Positions 15,796 through 23,795 of a DNA stretch of 44,694 bases are shown in pieces (position 1 is the first letter of the stretch; each line of letters starts with the position of its first letter). The DNA comes from Bacteroides sp. (lineage in GTDB: Bacteria > Bacteroidota > Bacteroidia > Bacteroidales > Muribaculaceae). A program made the translations under genes and the position numbers. The stretch lies in NCBI GenBank assembly GCA_023666835.1, contig JAMPBJ010000001.1, positions 90,210 through 134,903 of the forward strand. The letters are read 5' to 3'. A model generated the notes under the pieces. That model saw only the letters and a program-made list of their open reading frames with translations. It ran no database searches and was not told where the DNA came from.

Positions 15796-16983
15796 TTATT
15801 TGATGATACCGTGGCGCTTGAACACTTTTTCGATTTTTTCGAGTGCATACGACACCTGTTCTTTGGTGTGGGTGGCCATCAGCGAGAAGCGGATGAGTGT
15901 GTCGTGGGGAGCAACCGCGGGCGAAACCACCGGATTGACGAAGATGCCTTCTTCCTGAAGTTCGTGGGTGATGGCAAACGTTTTGAGGTTGTCGCGGATG
16001 AAGAGCGGGATGATCGGGGTGGAAGTGTTGCCGATCTCGGCACCCATTTGGCGGAAGCCTTCGAGGGCGAAGTTGGTGACTTCCCATAGTGCTTGTTGGC
16101 GTTCGGGCTCCTTCTCCATGATTTCGAGTGCGGTAAGGGCTGCGGCGGTTGATGCCGGAGTGATACTTGCAGTGAAGATATAGGAGCGGGAGTGGTGGCG
16201 CAGATAGTTGGTGATTTCTTTGTCGGTGGCAATGAAACCGCCCAGCGAGGCAAACGATTTTGAGAATGTGCCCATGATGAGGTCGACATCCTTGGCAACG
16301 CCTTGAGCGTGGCATACGCCGCGGCCGCCTTCGCCAAACACGCCGATGCCGTGGGCTTCGTCGACCATGACCGAAGCGTTGTATTTCTTGGCAAGCTCGG
16401 TGATGGCTTTCACGTTGGCCACGTCGCCTTCCATAGAGAAGACGCTGTCGGTCACGATGAGTTTCACTTTATCGGGGTCGCACTTTTGGAGCTGCTTTTC
16501 GAGCGACTCCATATCGTTGTGCTTGTATTTGAGCGACTGTGAGAAAGAAAGGCGACGTCCTTCGATGATGGATGCGTGGTCCTGTTCGTCCCAGAGTATG
16601 TAGTCTTCGCGTCCGGTGAGGGTCGAAACAACGCCGAGGTTCACTTCGAAACCTGTGGAGTAGATCATGACGTCCTCTTTGCCGATGTATTCGGCTATGC
16701 GGTGCTCGAGTTTCTTGTGAAGATCAAGCGTGCCGTTGAGGAATGGCGAACCGGCGCAACCGGTGCCGTATTTTTTTGTGGCTTCGATGGCTGCTTCTTT
16801 GATGCGGGGGTCGTTGACCAGGCCGGTGTAGCAGTTCGAACCAAACATCAGCACCCGTTTGCCATCGATAATGACTTCGGGATCCTGCTCACTGGATATG
16901 GCACGGAAGTAGGGATAGATGCCTGCGGCCTTTATTTCCTGCGGGAGAGTGTACTTGGATAATTTTTCTTGTAATAGCTTCAT
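15796..16983 (-). CDS. spt: Serine palmitoyltransferase (PLP alpha-oxoamine synthase)
   Basis: Condenses L-serine with a long-chain acyl-CoA or acyl-ACP to 3-ketosphinganine, the committed step of sphingolipid synthesis; soluble. The 395-residue sequence runs closely with what I recall of the B. thetaiotaomicron enzyme: LLQEKLSKY at the start, then YFRAI, VLMFGSN, KYGTGCAGS and SLKYKHNDMESLEK. PLP sites are His136 (DHAS), DEAHG (208-212) and the Schiff-base Lys242 in GTFSKSFASLGG. 2-Amino-3-ketobutyrate CoA ligase is a paralogue, but the SPT-like N-terminus and the SYIFTAS and LIRFSLMATHTKEQ blocks favour SPT. Monocistronic, between a terminator and its own -7 box. Confidence 0.9.
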   Translation of the reverse strand: MKLLQEKLSKYTLPQEIKAAGIYPYFRAISSEQDPEVIIDGKRVLMFGSNCYTGLVNDPRIKEAAIEATKKYGTGCAGSPFLNGTLDLHKKLEHRIAEYIGKEDVMIYSTGFEVNLGVVSTLTGREDYILWDEQDHASIIEGRRLSFSQSLKYKHNDMESLEKQLQKCDPDKVKLIVTDSVFSMEGDVANVKAITELAKKYNASVMVDEAHGIGVFGEGGRGVCHAQGVAKDVDLIMGTFSKSFASLGGFIATDKEITNYLRHHSRSYIFTASITPASTAAALTALEIMEKEPERQQALWEVTNFALEGFRQMGAEIGNTSTPIIPLFIRDNLKTFAITHELQEEGIFVNPVVSPAVAPHDTLIRFSLMATHTKEQVSYALEKIEKVFKRHGIIK

Positions 16984-17057
16984 AGTTAAAGATATATCGT
17001 ACTTTTTAACTATCTGTCAGGGAGAATGCACTGTGTAGCTCGCTTCTGAACAGGCTG

Positions 17058-17065
17058 CAAATTTA
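17058..17065 (-). promoter_or_regulatory. -7 element TAAATTTG for spt
   Basis: A minus-strand TAAATTTG that implies a leader of about 70 nt. The -33 box is not obvious. A one-mismatch version (TAAATTCG) lies ahead of the PF07929 gene at 15662-15669. Confidence 0.5.
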
Positions 17066-17147
17066 ATAAAAATTAGCGAAATGTGATATTAAATTGCAAT
17101 TTTTTTATTCAATTTGCTTTCGAAACAGCCGCGCTTTTTGCATATGC

Positions 17148-17178
17148 TTGCGAAAGTGGGGCAAATGGCGTAAATTCG
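17148..17178 (+). promoter_or_regulatory. Weak promoter TTG-N20-TAAATTCG
   Basis: TTG at 17148-17150 and TAAATTCG at 17171-17178, one mismatch from consensus, 20 bases ahead of the coiled-coil protein start. Confidence 0.35.
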
Positions 17179-17197
17179 CAACATTATTTCAATTGCA

Positions 17198-17962
17198 ATG
17201 GATAGATCAAAATACAATGGCAACCGATCTGACGATACACGGGTGATCGGCAACATCAATAGAGGAAATGTCGCCCCACAGCCGGGATATCCCGGTGGAG
17301 ACTACGAACCCAAGTCGGGTGGTGGCGGGAAAACGTGGATATGGATTGTTGTGATTCTGGTGGTCATTGCTACCGGGGCCGGCATTGGATACTATATTGC
17401 TGATCAGGAAAATCAACAGCGACAGCAGGCAAAGGCTGAGGCTGAAGCGCGACACGACTCCATAGAGCAGGCACGCATAGAAGCTGAAGCCGCCATGGTC
17501 AGGGAACAACAGCGCATGGATTCGATCAATCTCGCCATGGAGGAAGCAGCCAACCGCATAAGCGTGTTGACCTTCTGCTCTTTGGATCCGAGCGAAAATG
17601 TGATGGCGATGTTTTCGTCCGATAAGATTCGCGATAAACTACTCGAGTTGGGATTTCGTCAGGTCAGTGAGACATATGAAACAGACTATGATGATTTCGG
17701 ACAAACCACTGAGACTGTCAGGTCATTTGAACGCGAGAAATACGGATATTACGTAAAGGTTCTTGTCAAGGCATACATGGTGGAAATATCTTTCTCTAAT
17801 TCAGAGAAACGTGATCAATTCCTTGCATCCGCACTCGACAATCATTACCGACGCACCGATACCGGCACATACGAGGGTCCCAATCCGAATTGCTATTGGT
17901 ATGGGTCAGACATCCAGGTCAATGGAAACACCGTAACCGCAATCAGACGCTTCGAGCCTTAG
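17198..17962 (+). CDS. Single-pass membrane protein with coiled coil, unknown function
   Basis: A 254-residue protein that I do not recognise. The first 44 residues are polar and Gly-rich. Residues about 46-68 (WIWIVVILVVIATGAGIGYY) form one membrane helix. Residues about 70-122 are rich in Gln, Ala, Glu and Arg with heptad spacing and should form a coiled coil. The remainder (about 125-254) is a soluble domain with Phe/Tyr-rich strands (VRSFEREKYGYYVKVLVKAY). The positive-inside rule places the C-terminal part in the periplasm. It ends by overlapping the convergent pgeF gene by 4 bases. Confidence 0.7.
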   Translation: MDRSKYNGNRSDDTRVIGNINRGNVAPQPGYPGGDYEPKSGGGGKTWIWIVVILVVIATGAGIGYYIADQENQQRQQAKAEAEARHDSIEQARIEAEAAMVREQQRMDSINLAMEEAANRISVLTFCSLDPSENVMAMFSSDKIRDKLLELGFRQVSETYETDYDDFGQTTETVRSFEREKYGYYVKVLVKAYMVEISFSNSEKRDQFLASALDNHYRRTDTGTYEGPNPNCYWYGSDIQVNGNTVTAIRRFEP

Positions 17963-18714
17963 GATTGACGCATTGCTACGGTGAGCGTTCGGCCGGATGC
18001 TATGCCCGATCGGCGTGCTGAGAAATAGATGTCGCTCAGGCATCGGGAGCAGGCGTAGGAGATGTGGATCCGATCGGGCGCGATGCCGGAAAGAATCAGT
18101 GTGCTTTTGATCGCTTTTTTTAGGTCGACGTGCGGTTTGTCGTGCGAATCGTCGACTGTGTCTTTGGGAAAGGAGTCGCGGAATATCCGGGCCACTTCTT
18201 CGCCTACTTCAAAACAGTCGCAGCAAATCGATGGGCCCATGGCTACGTGTATGCGGTCTAGACTTGCACCGCAACTGACCATGGCATTGATGGTTGAAGC
18301 GGCTATGCTCCCGACAGTGCCGCGCCAGCCCGAGTGGGCCACGGCAATCACGCCGGCATCGCTGTCGGCCATGACCAGCGGCACGCAGTCGGCAGTGTTG
18401 ATGCAGAGAGCCGTGCCTGATTCGGCAGTGACAAGGGCGTCAACCGAATTGAGGTCGATGGAGTGAAAATTAAAACGGTCAATCACAGCGACATTGCACG
18501 AATGGGTCTGCCGCGGCACAATCAAATGGTCGTCGGCTATGTCGAGACGGGCGCATAAAGCGCGGCGACACGCGTCGATGTGTTCGGCTGTATCGCCTGT
18601 GTAGTTGCAGATGCTGAAGCCGTCGTAGGGATTGTCGATGTCGGTGGCCGAGCGGAGTGTGGAGAAAGCCACGACGTCGGTCATGCGCAGCAGAGGTATG
18701 CTTTCAATCTTCAT
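17959..18714 (-). CDS. pgeF: Peptidoglycan editing factor / polyphenol oxidase-type purine nucleoside phosphorylase (YfiH)
   Basis: A 251-residue multicopper-like family protein. Motifs are [13 protein letters not shown] (metal-ligand His), [12 protein letters not shown] (Cys ligand) and [14 protein letters not shown] (His ligand). Members cleave adenosine and inosine by phosphorolysis; in E. coli the gene product also keeps L-Ser from misincorporation into peptidoglycan. The start at 18714 overlaps the end of obg by 11 bases, which points to coupled translation. An upstream extension to 18801 runs inside obg and is not used. Confidence 0.9.
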   Translation of the reverse strand: MKIESIPLLRMTDVVAFSTLRSATDIDNPYDGFSICNYTGDTAEHIDACRRALCARLDIADDHLIVPRQTHSCNVAVIDRFNFHSIDLNSVDALVTAESGTALCINTADCVPLVMADSDAGVIAVAHSGWRGTVGSIAASTINAMVSCGASLDRIHVAMGPSICCDCFEVGEEVARIFRDSFPKDTVDDSHDKPHVDLKKAIKSTLILSGIAPDRIHISYACSRCLSDIYFSARRSGIASGRTLTVAMRQS

Positions 18715-19879
18715 CTGCCGGATATTCGAAGTCCCAGCTTTCGTCCCAGTCTTCGGGGAATTCTTCATCTTCTTCTTCGTCGTCGACCGCGGGAGCGGCA
18801 TCGAATATAAACTCGTCCTCTTCGCGCACGCGGTGGTGCACGTCGAGCGGGCGGTGGGTGATCGATGGCGTAGCTATCTGGTTGCGCTCGTCGGTGATGG
18901 CTCCCCACAGGATATCCTTAAGGTCCGACAGACCTTGGCCGGTGACTGACGATATAAACACGTGGGGCAGATCGGCGGGCAGAGTTTTTTCGATTTCAGC
19001 CATCAGTTCGTCGTCGAGCATGTCGCTTTTGGATATGGCGAGCACTCGCTCCTTGTCCATGAGCTGGGGGTTGAATTTTTCGAGTTCGCCAAGCAGGATC
19101 TGATACTCGCGGCTGATGTCCTCGGCGTCGGCCGGGACCATAAACAGCAGCACGGCGTTTCGTTCGATATGTCGCAGGAATCTGAGACCCAGTCCTTTGC
19201 CTTCGCTGGCGCCTTCGATAATTCCGGGGATGTCGGCCATGACAAACGAGCGGTTGTCGCGATAGGACACGATGCCCAGCTGCGGCTCCATGGTGGTGAA
19301 GGGATAGTCGGCGATTTTCGGGCGTGCGGCAGAGAGAGCTGAGAGCAGAGTGGATTTGCCGGCATTGGGAAATCCGACAAGCCCCACATCGGCAAGGAGT
19401 TTAAGCTCTAGGATCACGGTCTTTTCAATGGCCGGTTCACCCGGTTGTGCATAGCGCGGGGTGCGGTTTGTGGCACTTTTGAAATGGAAGTTTCCAAGTC
19501 CACCGCGGCCACCGCGAAGCAACTTCACTTCCTCGCCATCCTCGTTGACCTCGCAAAGGAATTCGCCTGTTTCGGCGTCGAACACCACGGTGCCTGTGGG
19601 CACGTTGACGATGACATCGTCGCCGTCCTTGCCGAAGCTGCGACCGCCGCTGCCGCTCTGTCCGTTGCCGGCAAAGATATGGCGGTTGTATTTGAGGGGG
19701 AGCAAGGTCCACATTTGTTTGTCGCCACGGAGTATGATGTGTCCGCCGCGACCGCCATCACCGCCGTCGGGTCCACCCTTGGGCACGTATTTGGCTCTGT
19801 GGAAATGGCGCGATCCGGCACCGCCTTTGCCCGAGCGGCAATGGATCTTCACGTAGTCTATGAAATTTGAGTCTGCCAT
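18704..19879 (-). CDS. obg: GTPase Obg (CgtA)
   Basis: A 391-residue essential GTPase for 50S ribosome assembly and stress control. The Gly-rich Obg fold fills residues 1-158 ([42 protein letters not shown]). The G domain follows: GFPNAGKST (169-177), [10 protein letters not shown], and SKSD (the NKxD variant). The last 50 residues are strongly acidic ([20 protein letters not shown]), as in many Obg proteins. It sits 29 nt after neuA and overlaps pgeF. Confidence 0.96.
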   Translation of the reverse strand: MADSNFIDYVKIHCRSGKGGAGSRHFHRAKYVPKGGPDGGDGGRGGHIILRGDKQMWTLLPLKYNRHIFAGNGQSGSGGRSFGKDGDDVIVNVPTGTVVFDAETGEFLCEVNEDGEEVKLLRGGRGGLGNFHFKSATNRTPRYAQPGEPAIEKTVILELKLLADVGLVGFPNAGKSTLLSALSAARPKIADYPFTTMEPQLGIVSYRDNRSFVMADIPGIIEGASEGKGLGLRFLRHIERNAVLLFMVPADAEDISREYQILLGELEKFNPQLMDKERVLAISKSDMLDDELMAEIEKTLPADLPHVFISSVTGQGLSDLKDILWGAITDERNQIATPSITHRPLDVHHRVREEDEFIFDAAPAVDDEEEDEEFPEDWDESWDFEYPADED

Positions 19880-19908
19880 TGTAGTTTAAGAGTGTGTCGG
19901 ATAATAGA

Positions 19909-20628
19909 TTATTTGTCGGCTTTCCGGCTCAGACGGAGCACGGTTTCGGCAATGGCCCAGTCGAGGGGAGTGTCGAGGTCGACGCTGCGGCAACTGTCGA
20001 CCAGGCATGGCCGACGGCGATCCATGTCGCCAAGCCGCTTTTCGCGCAACGCTGTGGGATTGAACACGTAGACCGAGCCTGACGTCTGCACCACTTGGGG
20101 AGCATCCTGGCGGCGAGTATACAAGCCGTGGCCTTTTGAAATGCGCATGAATCCGTTTTCGGGATCCGGCTCGAAGCAGTCGTAGTAGGGGTTGGCGGCA
20201 GCTTCGACGACGGTCGTCACCATGTCGACGTCGGGGGTGTACATGTCGAGACAGGCTTGCACGTCCTCTTCCGATCGCAGCGGCGATGTGGGTTGGAGAA
20301 GACACACCTTGTCGTATTTCAGGCCTTTGCGGTCGGCCCAATCCATCACATCGAGAATCACTTCGCGCGAACCGACGGTGTCGCCTGCAAGCGACATCGG
20401 TCGCATGTATTCGACCGGCAGGCCGGTGGATCGCGAAATGTCGGCGATCTCCTCGTCCTCGGTCGAAACTATTACGTATTCGTCGGGAACAAAACGACGT
20501 GCCATTTCAATGGAGTAGACGATGAGGGGTTTCCCTCCAAGCGGTTTGATGTTTTTGCGTGGGATGCCTTTGCTTCCGCCACGGGCAGTGATGACAAACA
20601 GAGTGTCCTTGATATTTCGGTTGTTCAT
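19909..20628 (-). CDS. neuA: Acylneuraminate (CMP-sialic acid) cytidylyltransferase family protein
   Basis: A 239-residue cytosolic nucleotidyltransferase that activates a nonulosonic acid with CTP. The CTP-binding start is FVITARGGSKGIPRKNIKPL (about 10-29), followed by YVIVSTEDEEIA, CLLQPTSPLRSEEDV and the acidic DLDTPLDW near the end. The substrate could be N-acetylneuraminate, Kdn, legionaminate or pseudaminate; sequence reading does not decide. No other sialic-acid gene is in the window, so it is an orphan, in an operon with obg. The start ATG at 20628 is preferred; the upstream extension to 20730 covers the promoter. Confidence 0.85.
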   Translation of the reverse strand: MNNRNIKDTLFVITARGGSKGIPRKNIKPLGGKPLIVYSIEMARRFVPDEYVIVSTEDEEIADISRSTGLPVEYMRPMSLAGDTVGSREVILDVMDWADRKGLKYDKVCLLQPTSPLRSEEDVQACLDMYTPDVDMVTTVVEAAANPYYDCFEPDPENGFMRISKGHGLYTRRQDAPQVVQTSGSVYVFNPTALREKRLGDMDRRRPCLVDSCRSVDLDTPLDWAIAETVLRLSRKADK

Positions 20629-20681
20629 AATGCGCTTTTTTTGACAAGATGATCTACGTTTGTATAACAAACTACGACCTA

Positions 20682-20713
20682 CAAAAGTAGCTAAAATATA
20701 TATCGCCACCAAA
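20682..20713 (-). promoter_or_regulatory. Promoter TTTG-N20-TACTTTTG for neuA-obg-pgeF
   Basis: Minus-strand TTTG (20710-20713) and TACTTTTG (20682-20689) with 20 bp between. It stands back to back with the plus-strand promoter whose -33 box begins at 20718, so both transcripts share a compact control region. Confidence 0.65.
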
Positions 20714-20717
20714 TCTA

Positions 20718-20747
20718 TTGCAGTAAACAAATAATACCGTAAATTTG
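20718..20747 (+). promoter_or_regulatory. Promoter TTG-N19-TAAATTTG for the antiporter-rpoN operon
   Basis: TTG at 20718-20720 and TAAATTTG at 20740-20747 with 19 bp between. It predicts a leader of about 30 nt before 20782. Confidence 0.7.
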
Positions 20748-20781
20748 TCAGATAATTGTAAACTGCAAATCAGATATTATC

Positions 20782-21774
20782 ATGTCAATAATTTTAAGTA
20801 TAGTTTATCTGGTGGTGGGGTTGGTGCTTATACTGGTGGGTGCCAATGCCTTGACCGATGGTTCGGCTTCGATAGCCCGACGAATGGGCATTTCCGATCT
20901 TGTGGTCGGGTTGACGGTTGTTGCGTTTGGCACATCGGCCCCGGAGCTGGTGATAAGCGTCATTTCCGCCATCAACGGCAGCAGCGAACTTGCTGTGGGC
21001 AACGTGGTGGGCAGCAATATTTTCAATATACTGGTGATAGTGGGCGTAACGGCTCTGGTTGTGCCGATCAAAGTCGGGAAAAGTGTAATGTCGAATGAGA
21101 TACCTTTGGTGCTTCTTTCGTCGGTGGTGCTTCTTGTCATGGCCAATTCGCCATTGCTCGACGGCACGACTGACTCTGTGGTGACACGAGTCGATGGACT
21201 TGTGCTGCTGCTGTTCTTCGCTGTGTTCATGCGCTACACGTTTTCACAGGCCAAGCAACCGGAGCCTGAGATTGCCGAGCAGGATCCCGCCGCCGAGGAT
21301 GCTTCGTCGCGCCCGGAAATGAAGACGTGGAAGGCGGTGCTCTATGTGGTTGGAGGTCTTGCATTTTTGATTTTTGGAGGCGACCGGTTTGTGGCCGGTG
21401 CCTCGGAGATTGCTCTCTCGGTCGGTGTCAGTCAGGCCGTGGTCGGTCTGACCATAGTAGCTGCAGGCACATCGTTGCCCGAACTCGCCACGTCGGTCAC
21501 AGCCGCGATTAAAGGTCGCACAGGCATCGCTATAGGCAATGCCATAGGCAGTTGCATATTCAATGTGTTTATGGTGCTTGGATTGTCGGCCACTATCTCG
21601 CCACTTCCACTCGGCTCGATCGGGAATGTCGACCTGCTTCTTCTGACGGGATCGGCCATCTTGTTCTGGATCTTCGGCTGGTTCTACGGTCACCGCACCA
21701 TCACTCGCGTGGAGGGAGCATTGCTGTTGCTGTGCTATATAGGGTATGTGTCGTGGCTTGTTGTCAATGCCTGA
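20782..21774 (+). CDS. Calcium/sodium antiporter (CaCA family, YrbG-like)
   Basis: A 330-residue inner-membrane protein with about ten helices in two inverted halves. Each half has the alpha-repeat: GTSAPELVISVISA with GNVVGSNIFN (about 54-80), and GTSLPELATSVTAA with GNAIGSCIFN (about 229-256). These repeats hold the ion-binding acidic residues. It would export Ca2+ in exchange for Na+ or H+. A charged loop (about 155-185) separates the halves. It is first in a plus-strand run with rpoN 41 nt downstream. Confidence 0.92.
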   Translation: MSIILSIVYLVVGLVLILVGANALTDGSASIARRMGISDLVVGLTVVAFGTSAPELVISVISAINGSSELAVGNVVGSNIFNILVIVGVTALVVPIKVGKSVMSNEIPLVLLSSVVLLVMANSPLLDGTTDSVVTRVDGLVLLLFFAVFMRYTFSQAKQPEPEIAEQDPAAEDASSRPEMKTWKAVLYVVGGLAFLIFGGDRFVAGASEIALSVGVSQAVVGLTIVAAGTSLPELATSVTAAIKGRTGIAIGNAIGSCIFNVFMVLGLSATISPLPLGSIGNVDLLLLTGSAILFWIFGWFYGHRTITRVEGALLLLCYIGYVSWLVVNA

Positions 21775-21815
21775 AAAAAGTTGTAACTTTACGGTCGGAA
21801 ACCGCACCTTAAACT

Positions 21816-23246
21816 ATGGACGAACGACTCAATTTATCACTGACCCAGAAGCAGCAGCAAACGCTTGCGCCGATGCAATTGCAGTTTGTCAGAATGCTGG
21901 AGATGAACAGTGCCGAAATTGAGGATGAGGTGGCCCGAGCTCTCGACGACAATCCTGCCCTTGAAGCTGTTAGCGAACCGGCTGAGACGATGGCCGGCAA
22001 TGATGAATTCGGTGAGACGGCCGAGCAGTTGCAGCGGGCCGATTACGGGTCGGCCGACGATATACCCTCTTATCGTCTGGGAGGAAGCAATCGCAGTTCT
22101 GATGACGATTACTACGAACCGGTGGCTGTGGCCGGCGGTCAGTCGCTGTATGAATACCTTGTCAATCAGCTCGATCAGGAGCCGTCGCTCACCGACCGCG
22201 ACCGACGTATAGCCGAATATATTGTGGGCAATATCGACAACAACGGATATATGGAGCGCACCCTCGATGCCATAATAGATGATCTGGCCATCGACGCCGG
22301 AATCGATACGGATCGCAGCGAGGTGGGCCGTGTCTGGGATGTGGTTCGTTCGCTCGAGCCGGCCGGAATCGGGGCTGTTGATTTGCGCGACAGTCTATTG
22401 CTCCAGTTGCACCGCAAGGAATCGACGCCGCAAGTTCGCCTGGCCATCGAAATTGTTGACCACTATTTCGATCTGTTCTCACTGATGCATTTTGAGCGCA
22501 TTGCTTCGCTGACTGGATCGACCCGCGAGCAGATCCGCGAGGCCATGGACACCATACGCACTTTGAATCCCAAACCCGGAAGCCTGATAGCCGGCGACGA
22601 TGATGATCGCACGCGCCACATCACTCCCGATTTTTATATTGAGGCCGACGACGATCGTCTGAGTCTGACCATGACAAGCCGGTTGCCGCGGTTGCAGATC
22701 GAGCAGTCGTTTGCATCGGACACGGCAGTTGGCAGTCGAAACACGGTCGCTTCCAATGCTGCCAACCTGTTCATCAGTCAGCGGCGCGATGATGCTGCCA
22801 TGTTCATCAAGGCATTGGAGATGCGACGGGCCACCCTTTTTCGGGTCATGTCGGCCATAATGCAATGGCAGCGCGAATTTTTCATCACCGGCGACCGCCT
22901 TCGACTTCGCCCCATGGTTTTAAAAGATATCGCCTCGGTCACCGGCGACGATATATCGGTGATTTCACGTGCCACCACAGGAAAGTATGTGGCTACGCCC
23001 CACGGGGTCTATTCACTCAAGTCGCTCTTCAACGAGCGCCGGCGCGACGACAGCGAAGCATCATCGGAAACCGTGATGCATATGATACGCGAAGCCATTG
23101 ACAACGAAGACAAAAAGCACCCTCTCAGCGATGCCGACATCACCGATATTCTCACGGGCCGTGGACTGGACATAGCCCGTCGAACAGTGGCCAAATACCG
23201 TGAACGATTGTCGATACCGGTGGCCCGGCTCCGGCGAACTGTTTGA
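21816..23246 (+). CDS. rpoN: RNA polymerase sigma-54 factor
   Basis: A 476-residue alternative sigma factor that recognises -24/-12 promoters and needs an AAA+ activator. Region I is Gln-rich and Leu-rich at the N-terminus (LSLTQKQQQTLAPMQLQF, residues 5-22). The core-binding domain is in the middle, and the RpoN box ARRTVAKYR lies at about 454-462, followed by a short end. No sigma-54 activator gene lies in this window. It is the second gene of the antiporter-rpoN-purE-ispG-ribD run, with gaps of 41, 35 and 7 nt and then a 10-nt overlap. Confidence 0.96.
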   Translation: MDERLNLSLTQKQQQTLAPMQLQFVRMLEMNSAEIEDEVARALDDNPALEAVSEPAETMAGNDEFGETAEQLQRADYGSADDIPSYRLGGSNRSSDDDYYEPVAVAGGQSLYEYLVNQLDQEPSLTDRDRRIAEYIVGNIDNNGYMERTLDAIIDDLAIDAGIDTDRSEVGRVWDVVRSLEPAGIGAVDLRDSLLLQLHRKESTPQVRLAIEIVDHYFDLFSLMHFERIASLTGSTREQIREAMDTIRTLNPKPGSLIAGDDDDRTRHITPDFYIEADDDRLSLTMTSRLPRLQIEQSFASDTAVGSRNTVASNAANLFISQRRDDAAMFIKALEMRRATLFRVMSAIMQWQREFFITGDRLRLRPMVLKDIASVTGDDISVISRATTGKYVATPHGVYSLKSLFNERRRDDSEASSETVMHMIREAIDNEDKKHPLSDADITDILTGRGLDIARRTVAKYRERLSIPVARLRRTV

Positions 23247-23281
23247 TATACATATATATAACGATATAAAACCAACACATC

Positions 23282-23788
23282 ATGCAACCACTCGTCAGTA
23301 TCATCATGGGCAGCATCTCTGATCTGCCGGTAATGGAAAAAGCAGCCAAATTTCTCGACTCAATGCAAGTGCCGTTTGAAATGAACGCACTGTCGGCCCA
23401 CCGCACTCCGTCGGAGGTCGAAACATTTGCCCGCGCGGCTGAAGGCCGTGGCATCAAGGTGATCATAGCCGGAGCCGGCATGGCCGCTGCTTTGCCCGGT
23501 GTGATAGCCGCTTTGACTCCCGTGCCGGTGATCGGTGTCCCCATTAGCTCGTCGCTCGATGGTCGCGATGCGTTGCTTTCGATCGTGCAGATGCCTCCGG
23601 GTATTGCTGTGGCTACAGTCGGCATCGACGGCGGTATGAATGCCGGCGTACTTGCCATGCAGATTCTGGCTCTCTCCGATCAGGAGATCAACAAGCGCTT
23701 CTATGAATATCGTTCGAAACTCGTGGAGAAGATTGTCAAGGTCAATTCCGAACTGAAAAATGTCAAATACAAACACAAAACCAACTGA
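23282..23788 (+). CDS. purE: N5-carboxyaminoimidazole ribonucleotide mutase
   Basis: Rearranges N5-CAIR to CAIR in purine synthesis. The 168-residue sequence is class I PurE: IMGSISDLPVMEKA at the start, LSAHRTPSEV (about 38-47, with the catalytic His), and AGAGMAAALPGVIAAL. It is an octameric cytosolic enzyme. It lies 35 nt after rpoN and just ahead of ispG. Confidence 0.96.
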   Translation: MQPLVSIIMGSISDLPVMEKAAKFLDSMQVPFEMNALSAHRTPSEVETFARAAEGRGIKVIIAGAGMAAALPGVIAALTPVPVIGVPISSSLDGRDALLSIVQMPPGIAVATVGIDGGMNAGVLAMQILALSDQEINKRFYEYRSKLVEKIVKVNSELKNVKYKHKTN

Positions 23789-23795
23789 TATATCA

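Noticed and set aside
15621-15848. N-terminal extension of the PF07929 protein with a hydrophobic run
   Set aside because: It is AT-rich, covers the spt terminator, and the family start is at 15620.
21816-23246. Sigma-54 dependent promoters near rpoN
   Set aside because: I saw no convincing TGGC-N8-TTGC pair in the intergenic gaps, and all gene starts are explained by the TAnnTTTG type.
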